Assembly: GCA_016721945.1 (NCBI GenBank)
Contig: JADKHC010000009.1
Location: 62,001 to 126,000 of the forward strand
DNA: 64,000 nucleotides
Direction of reading: 5' to 3'
DNA from: Verrucomicrobiota bacterium
GTDB taxonomy: Bacteria; Verrucomicrobiota; Verrucomicrobiia; Opitutales; Opitutaceae
Of this stretch, positions 1-6,540 are shown piece by piece (within the stretch, counting starts at the first letter, position 1; the number at the start of each line of letters is the position of its first letter). A program made the position numbers and the translations under genes. The notes beneath the pieces are model-generated. The model saw only the letters and a program-made list of their open reading frames with translations. It searched no databases and had not been told where the DNA came from.

Positions 1-95
1 GCCTTCACCCAGGCCCCGATCAGGCTAAAGATGACTGCGGCAACGACGAGAAGGACAATGCCAATCAGCACCGCCCCGATTACGTAGATATTCAT
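1..95 (-). CDS. floA: FloA-like flotillin, N-terminal fragment
   Basis: Only the first 31 codons are in the window; the gene runs off the left edge. The visible peptide starts MNIYVIGAVLIGIVLLVVAA and is a single hydrophobic hairpin-type membrane anchor, as at the start of bacterial flotillin FloA (YqfA). Its start codon overlaps the stop of the upstream NfeD gene by an ATGA junction, so the two are probably translationally coupled. FloA proteins scaffold membrane microdomains and are classically encoded next to NfeD proteins. The call rests on that context plus the anchor, because the SPFH domain lies outside the window. Confidence 0.6.
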   Translation of the reverse strand, partial: MNIYVIGAVLIGIVLLVVAAVIFSLIGAWVK

Positions 96-571
96 AAGGA
101 TTCTTTGATTTGGTTTACAACGAGACGAAAAGTATCGACGTCCACGACGCGCAAGCGCGCCCCCGCGTCCGCCATCCCCGACTGGCAAAACGCCTCATAA
201 CGGCGCCCTTCCAGCTCCACATAACCGCTCGGTGCCAGCGTGGTCACCGCGATCACTTCACGACCAACCACCAACGCACGATCCGCCACTTCGGGCTGGC
301 TTCGGCTGGAAACGGTTTCGGACATGGAAAATTTCTTCGCGAGCCGCGACTTGGGCAGAACCACGAACTCAAGATACAGCGTAACCGCACCAATCGCCAG
401 CGCTACGCCGGTTGCGACCGCACCTCCTGCGCCGCCAAGTTGCACGAAAGCCGCGATCACCCCACCCAACAAGCAAAGACCGCCAAGAATACCCAGGATG
501 GCACCCGGAACAAGAATTTCAACTGCCACTAACAACACGCCAGCGGCAAATAATATGGCAACCGTTGTCAT
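92..571 (-). CDS. Short NfeD-family membrane protein
   Basis: This 159-residue protein begins with two or three hydrophobic helices (about residues 3-70) and ends with a soluble segment of about 70 residues. The soluble part (GREVIAVTTLAPSGYVELEG and onward) has the OB-fold pattern of the NfeD C-terminal domain. It lacks the ClpP-class protease domain found in the long NfeD just upstream. The stop overlaps the next start (FloA) and its own start overlaps the stop of the long NfeD gene, so three genes form one tightly coupled operon. Short NfeD proteins are thought to work with flotillin-like proteins in membrane organisation; the exact biochemical role is not known. Confidence 0.85.
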   Translation of the reverse strand: MTTVAILFAAGVLLVAVEILVPGAILGILGGLCLLGGVIAAFVQLGGAGGAVATGVALAIGAVTLYLEFVVLPKSRLAKKFSMSETVSSRSQPEVADRALVVGREVIAVTTLAPSGYVELEGRRYEAFCQSGMADAGARLRVVDVDTFRLVVNQIKESL

Positions 572-1992
572 AGTTTTTTCTCCTCCACAACCAGCCCGAA
601 GCTGGTCCTGCGCACAACACGAATCGAAGTTCCTGCTTCGACAGAACCGACTTCCAAGCGCGCTTCATGACGCCGCCCGTCAATCTCAACCTGGCCGCTC
701 GGAAACAAGCTCGTGGCCGCGACGCCCTCGCGTCCAACCAACGACTCCTGCTCATCAAGAACAGTCGCAGCAACGCCCGCACCGGACACTGCGCCACCCA
801 CCGCCAGTCGTTGCCAGATCCAGCCCTGCGGAAGGTATCGCGCAATGATCGCCAGCAGACCTCCGGAAACCAAAAGCGCGATGAGCATGTTTTGCAGCGG
901 CACGAGCAATACATCGGTCGACCAAGCAACCGATATCGGCTGGTTCGGCCAAAAATCGGCCATCGCCCAAAGGAGCGAGCCCAACATCATTATCAGGCCG
1001 AAAACGCCCAACACGCCGCCCGAGTGGAAAAATGCCAGCTCGAGCGCCACCAGCAGGACACCGATGGCAAAAACCAGAAGCGGCTCATGCCCGGAAAGCC
1101 CTGCGACGTAGCTGCTCAGAAATACAACAACGAGCAGCACAATACCGCTGACCCCGAAAATGCCAAAGCCCGGAGTCTTGAACTCGATGTATAAAGCGAG
1201 CAGACCAAGCCCGAGCAGGATCGGCGTGATCTTGCTCAGAATCTGCGCGAGCCGTTCCGACCACGTAATCTCAAACGTGCGCTTCACATAGTTGCCCGCG
1301 CCGTATTTCTGCGTGAGCAAATCATCGATATTTTTCGCGATACCTGCCGCAAGCAGGGCTTGCGCGGGCTCGCCATAAGTTTTCGCAGCCTCAGATGCGG
1401 TAAGCGACAGTAACTCGCCTTTGCCCTTGAGCACTTTCTCGCCGATTTTCAGCTCGTAATCCTTATCGATCATCGCCGAGACAACTTCACCACGGTATCC
1501 TTTGCCTTCGGAGACTGCGCGTATTTTAGCACGCAGAAAACTGTTCAGCTTTAACCGCATGGTTTCAGGAATATCCGCGCCCTGTGCGGTCACCGCAGCT
1601 GCAGCACCGATCACTCCATTAGGGGCAAACCAAATTTCCTCGGTCGCAGCCGCAATGAAAGCGCCCGCTGACATGGCCTCCGCATTAACATACGTAATCG
1701 TTTTCCCAGAAAATTTGCTCAACGACTCCATGATTTCGAGCGCCGTCCCTGCACTGCCGCCCGGCGTCTCCATATCCAGCACCACCACGTCCGCGCCCTG
1801 CTTCAGCCCGCGTCGCAAAATATAATGAATCGGTTCCGCGATCTGGTCACGCACCGGAATGACGATTACAGAAATCTTCTTGGCTTGCAGCACAGGAGGA
1901 ACCGGAGCCAGCACATCGGCCGCCCGGGCGAAAACGCCAGTCACCCCGACCAACACGACAAACACCAGCGCATGGATTAGCGAACGAAGCAT
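568..1992 (-). CDS. Long NfeD protein with ClpP-class serine protease domain
   Basis: The protein has a cleavable signal (LRSLIHALVFVVLVGVTGV), then a periplasmic Clp-protease-like domain. That domain carries DMETPGGSAGTALEIMESL and NAEAMSAGAFIAAA, the pattern of membrane-bound 1510-N-type proteases with the nucleophile Ser in the MSAGA motif. Four or so membrane helices follow (about residues 240-380), then a C-terminal OB-fold (VGREGVAATSLFPSGQVEID). The likely start is the ATG at 1992, or the GTG at 2016 giving MKRQFLALMLRSL; the first in-frame ATG at 2091 would put 33 non-signal residues in front. Family members cleave stomatin/flotillin-type partners, which fits the floA gene two positions downstream. 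Confidence 0.85.
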   Translation of the reverse strand: MLRSLIHALVFVVLVGVTGVFARAADVLAPVPPVLQAKKISVIVIPVRDQIAEPIHYILRRGLKQGADVVVLDMETPGGSAGTALEIMESLSKFSGKTITYVNAEAMSAGAFIAAATEEIWFAPNGVIGAAAAVTAQGADIPETMRLKLNSFLRAKIRAVSEGKGYRGEVVSAMIDKDYELKIGEKVLKGKGELLSLTASEAAKTYGEPAQALLAAGIAKNIDDLLTQKYGAGNYVKRTFEITWSERLAQILSKITPILLGLGLLALYIEFKTPGFGIFGVSGIVLLVVVFLSSYVAGLSGHEPLLVFAIGVLLVALELAFFHSGGVLGVFGLIMMLGSLLWAMADFWPNQPISVAWSTDVLLVPLQNMLIALLVSGGLLAIIARYLPQGWIWQRLAVGGAVSGAGVAATVLDEQESLVGREGVAATSLFPSGQVEIDGRRHEARLEVGSVEAGTSIRVVRRTSFGLVVEEKKL

Positions 1993-2164
1993 GAGAGCCA
2001 AAAATTGACGCTTCACCAGACCGGATGCAAGCACCACGCCGCCCGCTGGCGTTACAATTTCCAATTGTGTTTCCACCGCAGTGCCACGCACGGCAACTCA
2101 GTATCAACAATTTTATAATGAAAAACGTTTTGCCTGTCCACGGTTCCAAGCTAACACCAAGCGC

Positions 2165-3088
2165 ATGGAAAAAGTTCCGTATCTCGGCACCGACGTTTAC
2201 CGATGGGAAGTCGGCAGCTCGACCTATCTCGCCTCGCCCGAGCGGGGCGCACGTCTCATGCACTGGCATGTCACGCACGGCGACGGCTCTCTCCGTGAGG
2301 TCATCCACTGGCCCGAACTGAAATCGCTCGACGAATTCGTGCGGGCCCGCGGCGGCAATCCAATACTATTTCCCTTCAGTGGCCGCTGCTTCGACGACGG
2401 CGAGATGTGTTTCTGGCGCGATGCTGCTGGCAACCGTCTCCCCATGCCGATGCACGGACTCGCCCGCCAAGGTAAATTCGCAATAACACGCATCGACACT
2501 CGCGGTTTCGCCGCGCAATTCGTGCCCGACACTGCGGCCCAGATTGCCTATCCCTACGACTACGAATTCACTGTCACCTACCGCTTCGAACCGCTCGGAC
2601 TCTTCTGCGAATACTCGTTGCGCAACCTCGGCACGCAACCCATCCCGTGGAGCGCCGGTCATCATTTCTACTTCGCCGTACCGTGGCGCGACGGCATGAA
2701 GCGCAGCGATTACGCGATCCGCATTCCCTCAACCAAAACCCACCGCCAAGACCAGGGTAACGGCCAGCTCTTGCCCGGCCCCGCTCTCTTGTTGCAGGAA
2801 TCGCTGGAAAGCCGCGCGCTGATCGACACGTTTCACACCGGCCTGAAAACCAACACCGTCGTCTTCGGCCCGAAATCGGTTCCCGGCGAGATCGCGGTCA
2901 AAATCGGCACCTCGAAAGTCCCGCCTCCCGATGCCACTTTCGTGACTTGGGCCGCCGATGACAACGTACCGTACTACTGCGTTGAACCTTGGATGGGCCC
3001 AGCCAACGCCCCGGGTAACAAAACCGGCTTGCACTGGGTGCCTCCAGCGCAGACTCAAAATTTCGTGGTCGAGATTCAGATAAAGTAA
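2165..3088 (+). CDS. Aldose 1-epimerase family protein
   Basis: This 307-residue protein starts MEKVPYLGTDVYRWEVGSS; an ATG 84 bases upstream exists but the leader it adds is not family-like. Recognisable galactose-mutarotase features are RGARLMHWHV near the N-terminus, GGNPILFPFSGR, the PMHGLARQGKF segment (equivalent to the HGFAR motif of LacX/YeaD-type enzymes) and SAGHHFYFAVPW, which contains the second conserved His. Such enzymes interconvert alpha and beta anomers of free sugars in the cytoplasm, or act on hexose-6-phosphates in YeaD relatives. It is transcribed divergently from the NfeD operon with about 170 bases between starts, and tatA follows after 48 bases. Confidence 0.85.
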   Translation: MEKVPYLGTDVYRWEVGSSTYLASPERGARLMHWHVTHGDGSLREVIHWPELKSLDEFVRARGGNPILFPFSGRCFDDGEMCFWRDAAGNRLPMPMHGLARQGKFAITRIDTRGFAAQFVPDTAAQIAYPYDYEFTVTYRFEPLGLFCEYSLRNLGTQPIPWSAGHHFYFAVPWRDGMKRSDYAIRIPSTKTHRQDQGNGQLLPGPALLLQESLESRALIDTFHTGLKTNTVVFGPKSVPGEIAVKIGTSKVPPPDATFVTWAADDNVPYYCVEPWMGPANAPGNKTGLHWVPPAQTQNFVVEIQIK

Positions 3089-3136
3089 GCCGCCAAGCTC
3101 GCGCCGGACGGACCAGCCGTTATCGTACAACCTGAC

Positions 3137-3421
3137 ATGGCCATAACCCACAGCACCCTCGCCTTCATCGAAGGACTTGGAGGCCCGGAGCTGATGATGA
3201 TTTTCTTCGTCGTTCTTCTGCTCTTTGGCGGGCAGAAACTCCCCGAGCTGGCCCGCGGCCTCGGAAAATCCGTACGCGAATTCAAAAAAGCCACCGCAGG
3301 CGTAGAAGAGGAAATCAAGAAAGCGATGGACGCACCGGCCGAAATATCGAAACCCAAGCTGGAAACAAAACCAGCCGCCGAAGCCAACAACCCGTTTACC
3401 CTCCCTCCGACGGATAAGTAG
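3137..3421 (+). CDS. tatA: Twin-arginine translocase subunit TatA/TatE
   Basis: The 94-residue protein has one transmembrane helix (LMMIFFVVLLLFGGQKLPEL), the FGxxKLPEL hinge typical of TatA, then an amphipathic helix (ARGLGKSVREFKKA) and an acidic, lysine-rich tail. TatA oligomers form the protein-conducting element of the Tat pathway in the inner membrane. The Tat component TatC is not in the window. The gene lies 48 bases after the epimerase gene and 24 bases before the Smr-domain gene, so the three may be cotranscribed. Confidence 0.93.
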   Translation: MAITHSTLAFIEGLGGPELMMIFFVVLLLFGGQKLPELARGLGKSVREFKKATAGVEEEIKKAMDAPAEISKPKLETKPAAEANNPFTLPPTDK

Positions 3422-3445
3422 ACATTAGAGTGTAAGCGAAAAAAC

Positions 3446-3724
3446 GTGACCGAGGACGACCCCATCCGCATCCCGATCACGGGTGAGCTAGATTTGCACA
3501 CGTTCGCCCCGCGAGAGACGAATCAGTTGCTCGAAGCTTATTTCGAAGCCTGCGTCAGCCAGGGAATTTTCAACGTCCGAGTCATCCACGGCAAAGGCAC
3601 GGGTGCCTTGCGCGAAATGGTGCATGCGTTTTTGCGTCGGTCACCTGTAGTCACCAGTTTCCGCCTCGGCGATGAAACTAATGGCAGCTGGGGCGCCACA
3701 CTCGTCAGCTTACGCCACCCCTGA
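3446..3724 (+). CDS. Smr-domain protein (small MutS-related)
   Basis: A 92-residue stand-alone Smr domain. It has the LDLH motif near residue 15, the EAYFEACVSQGIFNVRVIHG strand-turn and HGKGTGALREMV, the conserved HGxG active-site loop, and ends with the GATLVSL strand. It starts at a GTG. Smr domains act as endonucleases on branched DNA or cleave RNA at stalled or colliding ribosomes; a stand-alone copy this small cannot be assigned to one of these roles. It is on the same strand as tatA with a 24-base gap. Confidence 0.88.
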   Translation: MTEDDPIRIPITGELDLHTFAPRETNQLLEAYFEACVSQGIFNVRVIHGKGTGALREMVHAFLRRSPVVTSFRLGDETNGSWGATLVSLRHP

Positions 3725-3738
3725 CGCCACTCGGAGTA

Positions 3739-3906
3739 ATACCAACTACCCCATGCTTTTACACCGATACTGACCGCCTTCGATTTGCTTCCTCGGAATT
3801 TCACAGAAGAAAACGAAGGTAACGAAGAGGTTCAGGAAACACCAACAGGCCTTCGTTCCCTTTGCTATCTTCTGTTCAAAGGGTAGATGCTTGGGGCTTT
3901 TGGTAT
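3739..3906. repeat. Palindromic dispersed repeat, copy F1
   Basis: A 168-bp intergenic element with imperfect terminal inverted repeats: ATACCAACTACCCCATGC at the left, and the complement of a run ending TTGGGGCTTTTGGTAT at the right. It has long internal inverted arms (CAGAAGAAAACGAAGGTAAC against GCTATCTTCTG and flanking bases). A second copy lies at 49958-50116, about 80% alike by eye. It carries no credible reading frame. It starts 15 bases after the Smr stop, so it could fold as a transcript-end hairpin or be a miniature mobile element. Confidence 0.75.
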
Positions 3907-3968
3907 AGCCACCCGCTACTCCAAACCCAGAGACCTCCTTGGCCCTCTCCGCCCTGTAAAAATTAGAA

Positions 3969-3992
3969 GGGCCCCGGATTTCTCCGGGGCCC
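3969..3992 (-). terminator. Rho-independent terminator of the small membrane-protein gene
   Basis: A perfect 10-bp inverted repeat (GGGCCCCGGA, 4-base loop, TCCGGGGCCC) is followed on the minus strand by a U-rich tract (TTCTAATTTTTAC). It lies 32 bases past the stop of the gene at 4024-4209. Confidence 0.8.
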
Positions 3993-4023
3993 CGTTGTTT
4001 ACTGACTTAACTGCCCGGCAATA

Positions 4024-4209
4024 TTATTTGCCGAACACTCGCCGACTCAGACGGTAGTCGATGGCTGCGAAGCCAAGGATGGCCGCAACGGCTGCGAAGC
4101 CGAAGACGCCTTCCACACCGACAACCGGGGAACGAACCCCGGCAACCGCCGCCACAACAGCCAGAAGACCGGTAGCGACAAGGGCGATGGTAGTACGATT
4201 TGCTTTCAT
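4024..4209 (-). CDS. Small hydrophobic membrane protein, function unknown
   Basis: A 61-residue protein with two predicted membrane helices (about residues 7-26 and 32-50) joined by a short loop and ending in a basic tail (YRLSRRVFGK). A good ribosome binding site (AAGGAAATAAT) precedes the ATG and a strong terminator follows the stop, so this is very likely a real single-gene transcript. It is divergent from the LysR gene with about 107 AT-richer bases between them, the usual place for LysR control. No family is recognised. Confidence 0.7.
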   Translation of the reverse strand: MKANRTTIALVATGLLAVVAAVAGVRSPVVGVEGVFGFAAVAAILGFAAIDYRLSRRVFGK

Positions 4210-4316
4210 ATTATTTCCTTTTGTTTAAGTGTCCGATTACTCGGACATGAGGAGATTACACTATCCCAACCAATAGTTGAAATAATTGGTTTCTATTGTA
4301 ATCATAGTTTTAGACT

Positions 4317-5210
4317 ATGGAACTACAACAACTCCGCTACTTCATCGGCGTGGCCGAGACCGCTAACTTCACGCGCGCCTCTGAGCGCTGCCATGTCAGT
4401 CAACCATCTCTCAGTCAGCAGATTATAAATCTAGAAAAAGAGCTTAAACATAAACTTTTTCACCGGCTTGGACGCAAAGCGGTGCTCACCGAGGCCGGCA
4501 CAGTTTTCTTGGAACGCGCTCGCCGCATCCTTTTTGAGGTCGATGACAGCACGCGCGAGTTGCAAGACAGCCCCGGCCTCGAACGCAAAATCACCGTCGG
4601 TGCCATCACCACGCTCGCTCCCTACTTGATGCCGCAGCTTCTGGCGCTCTGCCGAACACGCCTGCCACATCTTCAAGTAAACCTGCGCGAGGACTTTAGG
4701 TCCGACTTAACCAAAGCCGTAATCGACGGCGAATTAGACCTAGCGATTGTTTCGCTGCCAGTGAAAGACCCGAGAATCTCGGTAGAACCGCTCTTCGACG
4801 AAACGCTTCTTCTCGTCGTGGGAAAGCCCCATCCTCTCGCCAGCAAGCCAGAAGTCACCACCGAGGACCTTATTAACCAGACATTTATCCTACTCGGCAC
4901 CGGAAGCAGTCTCGCGAGCCAAATCCAGCGCTTTTGCGGCGACCATAATTTCGAACCCAAAATCGGTTATCGCTGCGCGCAGGTCGCTACTGTGAAAGCG
5001 CTGGTCGCGCTCGGTGTAGGCATTTCGATCTTGCCGCAAGTCGCACTCGCAGCGGAAGACCGCGCAAAAATCATCGCCAAACCACTCGTTGACCGCACGC
5101 CGACGCGTGAGATCGGCATTATCCGGCATTTGCAGCGCTACCAGAGCCTTGGTGCAGAACAGTTCATCGGATTGTTGCGCGAACACGTGAAAAAACCCGC
5201 CGCTCGCTGA
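4317..5210 (+). CDS. LysR-family transcriptional regulator (OxyR/CysB-like fold)
   Basis: The 297-residue protein starts with the LysR winged helix (MELQQLRYFIGVAETANFTR, then SQPSLSQQIINLEKEL). An effector domain of about 200 residues ends with VGISILPQVAL. The effector domain resembles OxyR. However, at the place of the peroxide-reactive Cys the sequence has Ser (LLGTGSSLASQIQRFC), and only the second Cys position is kept. A peroxide-sensing disulfide as in E. coli OxyR is therefore unlikely. The divergent small membrane-protein gene is a natural candidate target, and the MFS gene 48 bases downstream may be cotranscribed. Confidence 0.9.
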   Translation: MELQQLRYFIGVAETANFTRASERCHVSQPSLSQQIINLEKELKHKLFHRLGRKAVLTEAGTVFLERARRILFEVDDSTRELQDSPGLERKITVGAITTLAPYLMPQLLALCRTRLPHLQVNLREDFRSDLTKAVIDGELDLAIVSLPVKDPRISVEPLFDETLLLVVGKPHPLASKPEVTTEDLINQTFILLGTGSSLASQIQRFCGDHNFEPKIGYRCAQVATVKALVALGVGISILPQVALAAEDRAKIIAKPLVDRTPTREIGIIRHLQRYQSLGAEQFIGLLREHVKKPAAR

Positions 5211-5258
5211 CGTTCAGTTTGTTGTTTCAAGAACGTCCTGTACGTTGCGAGCCCTTCC

Positions 5259-6533
5259 ATGCCTTCCAACCAACAACCGCCCGCGCCCATCAACGAGAAG
5301 CTCGCGCTCTCGATTTTGGCACTGGTGCAGTTCACGCATATCATGGATTTCATGATCATGATGCCGCTCGGTTCGCATCTGATGCGGGTTTTCTCGATCA
5401 CACCGGCTCAATTCAGTCATCTGGTCGCAGCGTATGGACTGTCCGCCGGTGTTTTTGGATTTGCCGGTGGGTTCGTGCTCGACCGGTTCGAGCGCAAACA
5501 CGCCCTGCTGACGCTCTACGCGGGGTTTACTCTGGCCACACTCGGCTGCGCGCTAGCGCCAAGTTATACGATATTGCTGCTGGCCCGACTTTGCGCCGGC
5601 GCTTGTGGTGGCGTCGCTGGTTCGGTCGTTTCGGCCATGGTCGGTGACATGGTCCCGCCTGAGCGCCGTGGACGCGCCATGGGCGTGGTAATGTCGGCCT
5701 TTCCGCTGGCCTCGGTGGCCGGTGTGCCTTGCGGCCTGTGGCTGGCCGGACGCTACGAATGGCACGCGGCGTTTTTTCTACTTTCAGCTTTGAGCCTGGC
5801 GATTTTCATTCTGGCCGTATGCGTACTGCCGCACGTGCAGAGCCACCTCACGACCGTCCATCCCTGGGTGCAGATGCGAGCGATCCTCACGCACCGGATT
5901 CACTGGCGAGGCTTCATGCTCAGCGCTGTTCTCGTTTTCGCCGGTGGCTGCGTGATCCCCTTCATGGCCCCGTCCATGGTCGCCAATGTCGGTCTACCCG
6001 AAGACAAATTGTTTAAAATTTATCTGTGCGGCGGTGTGGCGACCTTTTTCTCCACGTTCCTCATCGGCCGCTTGAGCGATCACTATGACAAACTCTATGT
6101 GCTCGCCATCATCTCGGCGATCGCGGCGGCGACGGTGCTGGTCGTTACTCGACTTAAACCAGGCCCTCTCACCATCACCCTGACGACTACGACCATGCTC
6201 TTCGTCACCATGTCCGGACGATTTGCGCCAACCATGGCCATGATCGCCAACGCGGTCGAAGCTCGCTATCGTGGGGGCTTCATGAGCGTGAACTCGGCTA
6301 TCCAGCAACTGGCCAGCGGCCTCGCCAATATCACCGCCGGTCTGCTCGTCACGAGCGATTCGACCGGCCGTCTACACGGGTATCCAAAAGCCGGATACCT
6401 CTCGCTCTGCGCCTTCGTCGGAACAGTCCTGCTCGCGTGGTGGCTACGCGCCGCCGCACCGCACGCTGCACTTCCCGCTCGCCTGAGACGTCTTGCAACC
6501 GCGGAAGCGGTAGTTGCCTTGCCTGAATCGTAA
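5259..6533 (+). CDS. MFS transporter, drug/sugar efflux type
   Basis: A 424-residue, 12-helix major facilitator. The N-terminal half shows MDFMIMMPLGSHLMRVFSIT and the loop 2-3 signature in the form GFVLDRFERKHALL. A LARLCAGACGGVAGSVVSAM helix follows, then VPPERRGRAMGVVMSAFPLA. The second half has GRLSDHYDKL. This pattern is typical of proton-driven efflux pumps of the AraJ/Bcr type, acting in the inner membrane. It follows the LysR gene on the same strand, so the LysR protein may regulate it. The substrate cannot be inferred. Confidence 0.88.
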   Translation: MPSNQQPPAPINEKLALSILALVQFTHIMDFMIMMPLGSHLMRVFSITPAQFSHLVAAYGLSAGVFGFAGGFVLDRFERKHALLTLYAGFTLATLGCALAPSYTILLLARLCAGACGGVAGSVVSAMVGDMVPPERRGRAMGVVMSAFPLASVAGVPCGLWLAGRYEWHAAFFLLSALSLAIFILAVCVLPHVQSHLTTVHPWVQMRAILTHRIHWRGFMLSAVLVFAGGCVIPFMAPSMVANVGLPEDKLFKIYLCGGVATFFSTFLIGRLSDHYDKLYVLAIISAIAAATVLVVTRLKPGPLTITLTTTTMLFVTMSGRFAPTMAMIANAVEARYRGGFMSVNSAIQQLASGLANITAGLLVTSDSTGRLHGYPKAGYLSLCAFVGTVLLAWWLRAAAPHAALPARLRRLATAEAVVALPES

Positions 6534-6540
6534 CAAACCG

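Noticed and set aside
4317..5210. OxyR peroxide sensor
   Set aside because: The reactive Cys position holds Ser; only the second Cys position is kept, so only a general LysR call is supported.
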